DNA from: Methylophaga thiooxydans DMS010
GTDB taxonomy: Bacteria; Pseudomonadota; Gammaproteobacteria; Nitrosococcales; Methylophagaceae
Direction of reading: 5' to 3'
Length of the DNA stretch: 64,000 nt
NCBI RefSeq assembly: GCF_000156355.1
Contig: NZ_GG657899.1
Span: 485,910 to 549,909 of the forward strand
Shown here piece by piece: positions 7,807 through 16,558 of the stretch (the first letter of the stretch is position 1; the number at the start of each line of letters is the position of its first letter). The notes under the pieces are model-generated. The model did not search any database. It was not told where the DNA came from and saw nothing but the letters and a program-made list of their open reading frames with translations. The translations under genes and the position numbers were made by a program.

Positions 7807-9249
7807 ATGAGTTTTCATACGGTAGAAAAAATCGGCGGCACGTCTATGAGCGACTACGTCGCAGTCCGCGATAATATCATTCTGAAACCCGTTCATAACG
7901 ACTCGCTCTACAATCGCATATTTGTCGTGTCTGCTTACGGCGGCATTACAGATATGTTGCTTGAACACAAAAAGACAGGCCAGCCTGGCGTGTTTGGTCT
8001 TTTTGCCAGTGGTCATGAAGATGATAGCTGGAAAGATGCCCTGCACGAATTAAAGCAAAAAATCTTTGATATCAACAAAACCTTTTACACCAAAAAGGAA
8101 AATCTAGAACGCGCTAATAACTTCATTGGTGAGCGACTGGATGACGCAGAACGTTGTCTGACTGATTTGCAGCGACTCTGCCAACACGGTCACTTTGAGT
8201 TAGATATGCACTTGGAAACGGTGCGTGAAATGCTGGCCTGTATTGGTGAAGCACACAGCGCCTGGAACACAACACAGTTATTGCAGCGTGATGGCATCAA
8301 TGCCTGCTTTGTCGATTTGACAGGGTGGAAAACGGATAACCATTTGCCGTTGGATGAGCGCATCGAATATGCATTCCGTGAGATTGATCTCGACAAACAG
8401 TTACCTATCTGTACCGGTTATGCACATAGTGATGATGGCTTAATGTCGATGTTTGATCGTGGCTATAGTGAAATGACCTTTAGTCGGATCGCTGTGCTGA
8501 CAAAAGCAAACGAAGCAATCATTCATAAAGAATTTCATTTAAGCAGCGCCGATCCCCGTTTAGTAGGGGAAGATAATGCCGTGCCGATTGGTCGTACTAA
8601 CTACGATGTTGCTGATCAACTGGCTAATTTGGGGATGGAAGCAATTCACCCGAAAGCGGCGAAAGGCATGCGTCGAAATGAGATTCCACTTCGCGTACGC
8701 AACACGTTTGAGCCGGAACACGCAGGTACACTCATCACCGGTGATTATGTCAGTACCGATCCTTGTGTTGAGATCATTGCGGGCTGTAAAGGCGTTTATG
8801 CCTTTGAGTTATTTGATCAGGACATGGCAGGCAACATCGATGAGTATGATCGTGAAATCCTAGCAACGATACGTCGCTTCAGAGCGCACATCGTATCCAA
8901 AGATATTAATGCCAATACGATCACACATTACCTGTCCACTAACTTGAAAACCATCAAGCGTATTCGTAATGCCTTGGAACAGAAATTTACCGATGCCGAA
9001 ATTAATCAGCAGAAAGTTGCTATTGTTTCAGCTATCGGTAGTGATATGAAAATACCGGGCATTTTGGCAAAAACCGTGGGGGCATTGGCCAAGCAAAATA
9101 TTAGTGTGTTGGCGATGCACCAATCTATGCGTCAAGTCGATATGCAATTCATCATCGATGAAAATGATTATGATGATGCAATAAAAAGTCTGCATAGTGT
9201 ACTGGTCGAAATTCATGATCACGGTAAAGCCATATGTCTCGCTTCCTAG
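7807..9249 (+). CDS. ask: Ectoine-operon aspartate kinase (Ask_Ect)
   Basis: A 480-residue aspartokinase that phosphorylates L-aspartate to feed aspartate semialdehyde into ectoine synthesis. The N-terminal VEKIGGTSMSD is the ATP-binding start of the amino-acid kinase domain; PKAAKGMRRNEIPLRVRNTF closes it. The C-terminal third holds ACT-type regulatory domains (VAIVSAIGSDMKIPGILAKT, VDMQFIIDENDYDDAIKSL). Ectoine-linked aspartokinases form a separate clade thought to escape the feedback inhibition of lysine/threonine enzymes, and the linkage to ectC here fits this. Its end overlaps the next gene by 16 bases. Confidence 0.93.
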   Translation: MSFHTVEKIGGTSMSDYVAVRDNIILKPVHNDSLYNRIFVVSAYGGITDMLLEHKKTGQPGVFGLFASGHEDDSWKDALHELKQKIFDINKTFYTKKENLERANNFIGERLDDAERCLTDLQRLCQHGHFELDMHLETVREMLACIGEAHSAWNTTQLLQRDGINACFVDLTGWKTDNHLPLDERIEYAFREIDLDKQLPICTGYAHSDDGLMSMFDRGYSEMTFSRIAVLTKANEAIIHKEFHLSSADPRLVGEDNAVPIGRTNYDVADQLANLGMEAIHPKAAKGMRRNEIPLRVRNTFEPEHAGTLITGDYVSTDPCVEIIAGCKGVYAFELFDQDMAGNIDEYDREILATIRRFRAHIVSKDINANTITHYLSTNLKTIKRIRNALEQKFTDAEINQQKVAIVSAIGSDMKIPGILAKTVGALAKQNISVLAMHQSMRQVDMQFIIDENDYDDAIKSLHSVLVEIHDHGKAICLAS

Positions 9250-10109
9250 CATTAGTTATTATCTTTTTATTGCCGTTTCAGTTGCTTGCAGCTGAAACGA
9301 GTAATGAAGCGCAAATTAATCAAACACTGGAACAGTTAGAAAAACCGTTGTATACGCCGTTTATTGAGCGCTATGTGCTGGATGAACTCAAACAATTACG
9401 TACCGACATGGCGGCGCAGCGGGCTGAGTTAATTCAAATGTCTGTCGATAGAGAGTATTCAGCGGTGGATAAAGCGGTTACTTATGCAACCGACACCGTT
9501 ACTTACTTTTTCTATTTAATCGCTGCCGCATCGTCGATTTTGGTGCTGGTAGGTTGGTCTTCAATCCGTGAAATTAAAGAACGTGTGCACACCTTAGCGG
9601 ATCAGGAAATTAACAGTCTGGTAAGCGAGTATGAACAACGCTTACGTGCGATCGAACAGCAATTGAGCTTGGAAACACAGCAAATTGAAGAAAACCGCGA
9701 GAAGATTGAGCGCACACAAGAGGCTCAATCACTCTGGTTGCGTGCCGGACAAGAAACAAACCCGGCCAGTAAAATTGCGGTGTATGACCAAATCATGGCA
9801 ATTAGGCCCTACGATGTTGAAGCCTTAACCTATAAGGCTGATGCCGTTCTAGAGCTGGATGAGCCGCAATGGGCTGCGAATCTGTGTCATCAAGCCTTAG
9901 AGTCTGATCCAGAAAATGGTCATGCTTTCTATCAACTGGCTTGTGCTCATACGGCAATGGAACAGTTTGATGAGGCCGTACACTTCTTACAAAAGGCAAT
10001 CGGCCACAGTGATGCCTACCGTGACCAATGTGGGAATGATCCGGCATTAGCTGCATTGCAAAGTTATCCCGGACTGGAAGAGCTGCTTAAACCCAGCAGT
10101 GATAACTAA
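9234..10109 (+). CDS. Membrane-anchored coiled-coil/TPR protein of unknown function
   Basis: I do not recognise a named family for this 291-residue protein. It starts with a Sec-type signal peptide (hydrophobic to residue 19, then LLAAE), has an exported segment to about residue 88, one membrane helix (about 89-108), a charged coiled coil (about 110-165) and a C-terminal tetratricopeptide-like region (about 165-265, with YKADAVLELDEPQWAANLC and FYQLACAHTAMEQFDEAV). The topology suggests a cytoplasmic TPR domain tethered to the inner membrane. Its ATG lies inside the end of ask, so it is translationally coupled to the ectoine operon. A scaffold or osmotic-sensing role is possible but not shown. 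Confidence 0.75.
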   Translation: MSRFLALVIIFLLPFQLLAAETSNEAQINQTLEQLEKPLYTPFIERYVLDELKQLRTDMAAQRAELIQMSVDREYSAVDKAVTYATDTVTYFFYLIAAASSILVLVGWSSIREIKERVHTLADQEINSLVSEYEQRLRAIEQQLSLETQQIEENREKIERTQEAQSLWLRAGQETNPASKIAVYDQIMAIRPYDVEALTYKADAVLELDEPQWAANLCHQALESDPENGHAFYQLACAHTAMEQFDEAVHFLQKAIGHSDAYRDQCGNDPALAALQSYPGLEELLKPSSDN

Positions 10110-10148
10110 GTTTGTTTTCAGTACCGAGCGTCAAATAAGGAAATAATA

Positions 10149-11567
10149 ATGGTCTGGAGCTTTCTTGGTTTTCTTGCGATCTTTGTCATTATCGGTGTGA
10201 GTTCGGTTTTACGAAGCCGTGGCACCAAGAAAGACTATTACCTAGCCAGCAGTGATATTTCGCCCGGTCTGGTGGGGCTATCGGCGGTAGCCACCAACAA
10301 CAGTGGCTATATGTTTATCGGGGTGATTGGCTACACCTATGCTACGGGCCTTGCTGCTGTGTGGTTGATGGTGGCCTGGATTTTAGGTGACTTTATGGCG
10401 TCTACCTTTATTCATTCCCGTTTACGCAAAGCCACACAAGACACGGCAGAAGCCAGCTATGCCGGAGTGCTTAGTAACTGGTTCGGACAAAACGATAAAG
10501 CCCTCCAGCGTTTAATTGCGCTTATTTCCCTTATATTTTTGCTGGCGTATGCCGGTGCACAATTGGTTGCTGGCAGTAAGGCATTGCAGGTCTTATTGGA
10601 TTGGCCTCACTACGCCGGTGCCCTGATGGGGGCGGTGATGGTGACCTTGTACTGCTTCGCAGGCGGGATTCGTGCCTCCATTTGGACGGATGCCGCGCAA
10701 TCGGTAGTGATGATTGTGGCTATGGCTTTAATGTTGGTTGTTGCAACGATGTCGCTAGGCGGGTTGGATGGCGCAATCAGTCAAATGCGCGATGTTGATG
10801 GCTTTCTCAATCTATTTCCTGATGATCTTATTTTCCCTGGGCTCGCGGGTGGTGTGATGTTCGCCCTAGGCTGGATGTTTGCTGGCTTTTCTGTCATTGG
10901 ACAACCGCACGTTATGGTTCGCTTTATGGCATTGAATAAAAGCGGTCGTATGCGACAGGCTCGCGTGTGGTATTACGTGTGGTTTGTCGCGTTTTATTGC
11001 ATGGCAACGGGGGTTGGCATGTTGTCTCGTGTTTATCTTGGGGACCCATCCTCATTCGATGCTGAGCTAGCTTTGCCGACGATGGCGGTTGAATTACTAC
11101 CACCGGTGTTAGTGGGCATGGTGCTGGCAGGAATTTTCGCTGCCACCATGTCGACAGCAGACTCGCTTGTCTTAAATTGTTCAGCAGCTGTCACACATGA
11201 TCTCTTACCGCACGAAATCGAAAACACCCTAATTCTAAAACTCACCACTGTCGTTATTGTGTTTGTTGCATTGCTATGGGCGTTAACCAGCACGGAGAGC
11301 GTGTTCAGTTTGGTGATCTTTGCCTGGTCTGGCTTGGCGAGTGCTTTTGCACCCTTACTCATGGTGTTATCTCTGGGCTATAAACCCAGCCAGAAACTCA
11401 GCATTATTGCGATGTTGGCAGGGTTAGCCGTCGCTTTGGGCTGGCGCTTTGCTGGCTGGCATAATGCAGTCTATGAAGGCTTGCCTGGCATTGTTTCAGG
11501 CCTATTGCTGCTATTACTGACCATGTGGTGGCAACAAAGACAACGTGAACCTGCCACTGCTAGATAG
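10149..11567 (+). CDS. Sodium:solute symporter (SSS family, PutP-like)
   Basis: A 472-residue polytopic inner-membrane protein with about 13 hydrophobic spans. The SSS pattern is clear: SRGTKKDYYLASSD after helix 1, the broken helix with VATNNSGYMFIGVIGY (Na+ and substrate region), and GIFAATMSTADSLVLNCSA in the Na2-site region. The substrate could be proline, another amino acid or an organic osmolyte. It follows the ect operon by 39 bases with no terminator, and an AGCS symporter comes next, so uptake of compatible solutes coupled to Na+ is plausible. The substrate is inferred from context only. Confidence 0.88.
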   Translation: MVWSFLGFLAIFVIIGVSSVLRSRGTKKDYYLASSDISPGLVGLSAVATNNSGYMFIGVIGYTYATGLAAVWLMVAWILGDFMASTFIHSRLRKATQDTAEASYAGVLSNWFGQNDKALQRLIALISLIFLLAYAGAQLVAGSKALQVLLDWPHYAGALMGAVMVTLYCFAGGIRASIWTDAAQSVVMIVAMALMLVVATMSLGGLDGAISQMRDVDGFLNLFPDDLIFPGLAGGVMFALGWMFAGFSVIGQPHVMVRFMALNKSGRMRQARVWYYVWFVAFYCMATGVGMLSRVYLGDPSSFDAELALPTMAVELLPPVLVGMVLAGIFAATMSTADSLVLNCSAAVTHDLLPHEIENTLILKLTTVVIVFVALLWALTSTESVFSLVIFAWSGLASAFAPLLMVLSLGYKPSQKLSIIAMLAGLAVALGWRFAGWHNAVYEGLPGIVSGLLLLLLTMWWQQRQREPATAR

Positions 11568-11573
11568 ATCTTG

Positions 11574-12935
11574 ATGCAAGCCCAGATTGAGCATTTTTTG
11601 CAACAACTGGTCGGATTTTTATGGGGATTGCCTCTGGTCTTCTTGCTGGTCGGCGGTGGCCTGTTTTTTTTATTCTATTCCCGTCTTTTACCTTATCGTC
11701 ACCTTGGACTCAGTATTGCACTGTTATTTCGGCATAAAGATAAGGATGATCCTGGCCAGCTATCCCATTTTCAAGCATTGAGTACCGCGCTTTCCGGAAC
11801 ACTCGGCATGGGCAATGTATCGGGTGTAGCCTTAGCTATTGCGATGGGGGGCCCGGGCGCCATTTTCTGGATGTGGGTGAGCGCGTTTCTCGGCATTGCC
11901 ACGAAGTTTTACACTTGCACGTTGGCAGTGATGTACCGAGGCAGGGATAGTCGTGGCCAATGGCAAGGCGGTCCAATGTATGTGATTCGGGAAGGCATGA
12001 CTCGCCGATGGCGGCCGTTTGCATATTTTTTCGCTGTTGCCGGCTTGTTGGGCACCATGCCTATCTTTCAGGTGAATCAGTTAGTGCAGGTAATACGCGA
12101 TATTATTGCGATTCCAGCGGGAATGACAACTGAGGTCGATCATTTTCATTTCGACTTAGGTGTCGGCATTGTTTTAGCTGGTCTGGTGCTTGTTGTGGGC
12201 TTAGGTAAGTTACCTCGACTGGGTTTTGTTAGCGCCTGGCTGGTGCCAACAATGGTGCTGGCATACCTGCTACTAACATTCACGGTGATCATTCAACACA
12301 TTGATGCTGTACCGGCAGCATTGCAGCTAATTATAGTTGATGCTTTTAGTGGTCAGGCTGTAGCAGGCGGTGTCGTTGGGGCTGTGATTGTGACTGGTAT
12401 CCGACGTGCCGCCTTTTCAAATGAAGCTGGTATTGGCACAGAAGCGATGGCGCATGGTGCAGCCAAAACCAAAGAACCGGTACGCGAAGGTATGGTCGCG
12501 ATGCTGGGGCCTGTGATTGATACTTTAATTGTCTGCACCTGCACCGCCTTAGTGATTCTTATCAGTGGTGTTTGGCAAAACACTGACTATGATGGCATTA
12601 CACTCACGGCCGAAGCATTTAAATTGCTGTTTCCTCAGGGTAGTAGCTGGATATTAGTGCTAATTGTGGGGCTGTTGAGTATGAGTACCGTGTTTACATT
12701 CTGGTACTACGGCAGTAAATGTCTGGGCTTCTTGATTGGTGCCGAAAATCAGGACCGCTACATCTGGATTTATATTCTCTTAGTCGTATTGGGGGCAATT
12801 GCTTCTTTGCAGGTGGTTATGAGCTTGATTGATTCAATGTATGCACTGATGGCAATCCCGACCATGACAGCAGCGATATTGCTGGCACCGAAGGTTAATG
12901 CTGAGGCCCAACGTTATTTTAAACATTCAAGCTGA
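11574..12935 (+). CDS. Alanine/glycine:cation symporter (AGCS family)
   Basis: A polytopic inner-membrane transporter of 453 residues. Family hallmarks are FQALSTALSGTLGMGNVSGV and AMGGPGAIFWMWVSAFLG near residues 60-105, QWQGGPMYVIREGM, and IRRAAFSNEAGIGTEAMAH. AGCS proteins import alanine or glycine with Na+. I use ATG at 11574; TTG one codon earlier is possible. It begins 6 bases after the SSS symporter stop, so both form one unit downstream of the ectoine genes. No strong Shine-Dalgarno is visible, which suggests translational re-initiation. Confidence 0.9.
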   Translation: MQAQIEHFLQQLVGFLWGLPLVFLLVGGGLFFLFYSRLLPYRHLGLSIALLFRHKDKDDPGQLSHFQALSTALSGTLGMGNVSGVALAIAMGGPGAIFWMWVSAFLGIATKFYTCTLAVMYRGRDSRGQWQGGPMYVIREGMTRRWRPFAYFFAVAGLLGTMPIFQVNQLVQVIRDIIAIPAGMTTEVDHFHFDLGVGIVLAGLVLVVGLGKLPRLGFVSAWLVPTMVLAYLLLTFTVIIQHIDAVPAALQLIIVDAFSGQAVAGGVVGAVIVTGIRRAAFSNEAGIGTEAMAHGAAKTKEPVREGMVAMLGPVIDTLIVCTCTALVILISGVWQNTDYDGITLTAEAFKLLFPQGSSWILVLIVGLLSMSTVFTFWYYGSKCLGFLIGAENQDRYIWIYILLVVLGAIASLQVVMSLIDSMYALMAIPTMTAAILLAPKVNAEAQRYFKHSS

Positions 12936-12937
12936 AT

Positions 12938-13471
12938 CTATTCAGTTTGAAGCAGCGCCTGTTTCAGGTTTTGATTGAAAGGCTTAGCACCGAACCAGAT
13001 CTGATAGTAATGCTTACCTAATAATTGAGACGTGCTATGGCTAAGCGGCGTGCCATTTTTTATCAAAAACAACCCTTGCTGATTCAATCTAATGTCATAA
13101 CGATCACCTTCAACCACAGACTGGTATGATTGGTTAAACACGTTTAATTCGTTTTGGATTTCTGCATACTGACTAGCAGTGAGGTTTCGTTGCAACAGGG
13201 TCTCTGATGCTTCGACAAAGTCGTCCGCATCAAAATCACGATGGTAAATAAAGGAGAGCTGTAGGCTCGAAGTTAAGTTGGGTAATTTGCCACAATCTGA
13301 TGTGAACAAAGCGGCTTGCCCGACATCAATGAACTTGAGTACCTTGATGGCCGTTTTGCTACATTGTTGTAACTGTTTTCCATCCATAGAAATAGATTCA
13401 GGAAAGCCTTCAGCAGAAGCTGAAAATGAGTAGCATGTTATGGCGATTAATAGGCTTAGTTGTTTTATCAT
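12938..13471 (-). CDS. Periplasmic chalcone isomerase-like protein
   Basis: A 177-residue secreted protein. I start it at ATG 13471, preceded by a GGAG box, because it then opens with a signal peptide (MIKQLSLLIAITCYSFSASA). The mature part resembles the bacterial chalcone-isomerase-like (Chalcone_3) family: LKFIDVGQAALF, LSFIYHRDFDADDFVEAS, GDRYDIRLNQQGLFLIKNG and YYQIWFGAKPFNQNLKQALL. These proteins often sit beside desaturase, CFA synthase, DUF2878 and DUF1295 genes, as here, and may bind fatty acids; no catalytic role is established. It is divergent from the desaturase gene, with about 145 bp of shared upstream DNA. Confidence 0.78.
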   Translation of the reverse strand: MIKQLSLLIAITCYSFSASAEGFPESISMDGKQLQQCSKTAIKVLKFIDVGQAALFTSDCGKLPNLTSSLQLSFIYHRDFDADDFVEASETLLQRNLTASQYAEIQNELNVFNQSYQSVVEGDRYDIRLNQQGLFLIKNGTPLSHSTSQLLGKHYYQIWFGAKPFNQNLKQALLQTE

Positions 13472-13615
13472 CACGGCTCCAATTCGACCATTTGTGTTCG
13501 CTACATAGTGAATATGCAACACTGTGAAATTGCAGTGAAGTGTTGCTATAGCTTCTTTCACAACAAATTCACAATTTCCTGTCTAGGCTTGATGAGTATC
13601 TAATGAGAGTAACTT

Positions 13616-14536
13616 ATGCGAGCAATACGTCACTGGTTTGATAGTAAACAGCGAACCGATTCCAATGAGTCGGGTAGTCGTGATATCGACTGGATGCGGA
13701 TCATACCTTTCATCGCCTTGCATTTAGGCAGTCTGGCAGTGATTTGGGTGGGTGTTTCAGTGTTTGCCGTCACAGTCGCAGTGGCGTTGTATTTGCTGAG
13801 AATGTTTGCCATTACTGCTTTTTACCATCGTTTTTTCGCACATAAATCATTCAAAACATCACGTGTGGTTCAACTCACGTTCGCTGTGATAGGTGCCAGT
13901 GCAACCCAACGTGGCCCGCTATGGTGGGCTGCACATCATCGTAAACATCATCGGTTTGCTGATCAGCCGGATGACCCGCATTCACCCAAGCAAGGTTTCT
14001 GGTGGAGTCATATAGGCTGGTTTCTCAACAAACAGCATTTCAATACTGATTATGCAATGGTGCCTGAACTGGCGACCTATCCTGAGTTACGCTGGCTTGA
14101 TAGGTTTGATATTGCTGTACCAATTCTTCTTGCTGTCAGTCTTTATGTGCTGGGCGAGATGATGGCAGCTTGGTTTCCATCAATGCAGACAAACGGTTGG
14201 CAATTAGTTGTCTGGGGCTATTGTATATCTACCATTGTGTTGCTTCATGCGACTTTGCTTATTAACTCACTAGCACACAAAATGGGTTCAAGACGTTACT
14301 ACACACCCGATCACAGCCGTAATAATTTCTGGCTGGCATTACTCACTTTGGGGGAAGGCTGGCACAACAATCACCACTACCATGCGGCATCGGCCAGACA
14401 AGGTTTTTATTGGTGGGAAGTAGATATTAGTTACTATATTTTATCAATAATGAATAAGCTCGGATTAATCTGGGACATGCGGACAATCCCTGTTGCTAAA
14501 CGAGATAGAAATCACCTGAGCAAGGACGTCGTTTAA
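13616..14536 (+). CDS. Membrane fatty acid desaturase (acyl-CoA delta-9 type)
   Basis: A 306-residue integral-membrane di-iron desaturase. All three histidine clusters are present: HRFFAH, HHRKHH and HNNHH, with four to five hydrophobic segments between them. It should introduce a cis double bond into saturated acyl chains, giving the substrate that the downstream CFA-type methyltransferases would modify. It is the first gene of a run of eight plus-strand genes with mostly overlapping start and stop codons; the next ATG overlaps its TAA stop (TAATG). Confidence 0.92.
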   Translation: MRAIRHWFDSKQRTDSNESGSRDIDWMRIIPFIALHLGSLAVIWVGVSVFAVTVAVALYLLRMFAITAFYHRFFAHKSFKTSRVVQLTFAVIGASATQRGPLWWAAHHRKHHRFADQPDDPHSPKQGFWWSHIGWFLNKQHFNTDYAMVPELATYPELRWLDRFDIAVPILLAVSLYVLGEMMAAWFPSMQTNGWQLVVWGYCISTIVLLHATLLINSLAHKMGSRRYYTPDHSRNNFWLALLTLGEGWHNNHHYHAASARQGFYWWEVDISYYILSIMNKLGLIWDMRTIPVAKRDRNHLSKDVV

Positions 14537-15786
14537 TGAGAATCGCTGTAGTGGGGGCCGGTATATCGGGACTGACCGCCGCTTGGTATTTATCCAAGCA
14601 GCACGATGTAACCGTTTTTGAAGCCAATGACTATATCGGCGGACACACCGACACCCACGAGATAAATGTGCTTGGGAAAAGTTGGGCAGTCGATACCGGC
14701 TTTATTGTTTTCAATGAACACAATTACCCAAACTTTAGTGCTCTGCTCAAGCAATTAGATGTCGACTCAGTGGCGACAGAAATGAGTTTTAGTGTCACTA
14801 ACAGCGATTCTGGGCTGGAATACAATGCCACCAATTTGAACAAACTGTTTTGCCAGCGCAGGAATCTGTTTAATCCACGTTTTTACCAGATGTTGAGTGA
14901 TCTTGTGCGCTTCTACCGACAGGCACCTGCTTTGCTGACGGAGCAGGACAATCAAGAAACTCTAGAGCAATACCTGAAAAAACATCATTACAGCGACATT
15001 TTTATCAATGATCATCTGCTACCGATGGCGTGTGCTTTGTGGTCAGGACCAAGTGCCAGTTTAATGACCATGCCAGCCCGTTTTCTGGTGGCGTTTATGG
15101 CCAATCACAAAATGCTGTCTATTGCCGGCAGGCCACAGTGGCGGGTTGTTAAAGGTGGATCTCGTCGTTATGTTGAAAAATTATTAGAAAAGCTCCCGGC
15201 AAACGTGCTGACATCCAGTCCGGTTCAGTACATCAATCGAGTTTATAACGGTGTTTCGCTGCGTGTTGCCGGTGAACAACTCGCCTTTGATGCGGTGGTG
15301 CTAGCCTGCCATTCGCACCAGGCCTTAGGCATGCTCTCAGAGCCAAGCCAAGCTGAACTGGAAGTTTTGGGGGGCATCGCCTATCAAGATAACCATATGC
15401 AACTTCATGCAGATGAGACGGTGTTACCTGTCGATCACAAGGCATGGGCCAGTTGGAACGTTCATGTCGGGAAAGCACTGAGCCAGCACTGCACGGTGTC
15501 TTATCATATGAATACATTACAGGGCTTGAATGCACCGGTTGAGTTTATTGTTTCGCTAAACTCAGCAGAGCGTGTGGATCCCGACAAGGTCTTTCTGGAA
15601 CGGCACTATAGCCATCCGGTGTTTAACGAAAAGACCATACAATCACAACAACGCTGGGGTGAAATTTCAGGGCAGCAGCATACTTACTTTTGTGGTGCCT
15701 ACTGGGGCTGGGGATTTCACGAAGATGGCGTAACAAGCGCACTGAATGTGGTCGAACAGGTTGCTGAGAGGGCATCACATGCTTAA
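14536..15786 (+). CDS. FAD-dependent oxidoreductase, amine-oxidase-like (COG2907 type)
   Basis: A 416-residue flavoprotein. The N-terminus is a dinucleotide-binding motif (VVGAGISGLTAAWYLS), followed by the FAD-contacting EANDYIGGHTDTHE and the family segment WAVDTGFIVFNEHNYPN. The C-terminus YFCGAYWGWGFHEDGVTSAL closes the FAD site. Members are annotated as NAD/FAD-binding or amine oxidase-like proteins, and consistently neighbour DUF1365 and CFA synthase genes. In Rhodobacter, a related flavoprotein takes part in furan fatty acid synthesis, so desaturation of a modified acyl chain is a reasonable hypothesis. It overlaps both neighbours, showing translational coupling. Confidence 0.88.
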   Translation: MRIAVVGAGISGLTAAWYLSKQHDVTVFEANDYIGGHTDTHEINVLGKSWAVDTGFIVFNEHNYPNFSALLKQLDVDSVATEMSFSVTNSDSGLEYNATNLNKLFCQRRNLFNPRFYQMLSDLVRFYRQAPALLTEQDNQETLEQYLKKHHYSDIFINDHLLPMACALWSGPSASLMTMPARFLVAFMANHKMLSIAGRPQWRVVKGGSRRYVEKLLEKLPANVLTSSPVQYINRVYNGVSLRVAGEQLAFDAVVLACHSHQALGMLSEPSQAELEVLGGIAYQDNHMQLHADETVLPVDHKAWASWNVHVGKALSQHCTVSYHMNTLQGLNAPVEFIVSLNSAERVDPDKVFLERHYSHPVFNEKTIQSQQRWGEISGQQHTYFCGAYWGWGFHEDGVTSALNVVEQVAERASHA

Positions 15787-16558
15787 GTCGGCAATCTACC
15801 GTGGCCACGTTAGTCACAAAAGATTACTACCCATCCAACATCAATTTACATACACCTTATCGATGGTGATGATGGATCTTGACCAGCTAGCGGATAGCTT
15901 CAAACAATCCCGCTGGTGGTCTTTGGAAAAATTTAATCTCATCAGTTTTTTCCGCAAAGATTATTTGGGGCGTAACAGGGGTGATCTGAAAACAGCGGTG
16001 CAAGCGCAGATCTTCAAAACTACGGGACAACACTTTGCCGGTAAGGTGTTTCTGCTGACTCAGCCGCGTTATCTGGGATTTGTCTTTAATCCGGTTAGTT
16101 TTTATTTCTGCTATAACGAAAAAAATCAGCTGGCTTATCTGCTAGCAGATATCAATAACACCCCATGGAATGAATGCCATTGCTATGTCTTAAGGGCAGA
16201 GTCTTCAATGAACGAAGTTCGCGCCCAGTTTGATAAGTCTTTTCATATTTCGCCTTTTATGCCAATGGATATGCAGTATGACTGGCGGTTTCATCTTACC
16301 GACGATCAACTGACCGTTCACATGACATTATTTCGCCACGCTGAGGAACAGTTTCATGTTGATATGACACTCCGGCCTCAGCCACTTACCAAGGCAAGTA
16401 TGGCTGATTTACCCAAACGCTACCCCATACAAACTCTACGAATTGTAGGTCGTATTTATTGGCAAGCGATGAAGTTGTGGCTAAAGCGGGTACCTTTCTA
16501 TACCCACCCAGATGCTGTTAGTCAGACCGACAAAACCCAAAACAGGGAAAAGTCATGA
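15779..16558 (+). CDS. DUF1365 family protein
   Basis: A 259-residue protein. I place the start at ATG 15779 (MLKSAIYRGHVSHKR), which overlaps the end of the flavoprotein gene by 8 bases; the family begins at this point. Conserved features include YRGHVSHKRLLPIQHQF, LLTQPRYLGFVFNPVSFYFC and YVLRAESSMNEVRAQFDKSF. No enzymatic activity is established for DUF1365, but it almost always occurs between the COG2907 flavoprotein and a CFA-type methyltransferase, as here, implying a common pathway acting on membrane lipids. It overlaps the next gene by 4 bases (ATGA). Confidence 0.88.
   Translation: MLKSAIYRGHVSHKRLLPIQHQFTYTLSMVMMDLDQLADSFKQSRWWSLEKFNLISFFRKDYLGRNRGDLKTAVQAQIFKTTGQHFAGKVFLLTQPRYLGFVFNPVSFYFCYNEKNQLAYLLADINNTPWNECHCYVLRAESSMNEVRAQFDKSFHISPFMPMDMQYDWRFHLTDDQLTVHMTLFRHAEEQFHVDMTLRPQPLTKASMADLPKRYPIQTLRIVGRIYWQAMKLWLKRVPFYTHPDAVSQTDKTQNREKS

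Noticed and set aside
12928-12949. Stem between the AGCS symporter and the chalcone isomerase-like gene
   Set aside because: A 10-bp pairing including a G-U pair exists, but the loop is only 2 bases and there is no U-tract, so it was not listed as a terminator.
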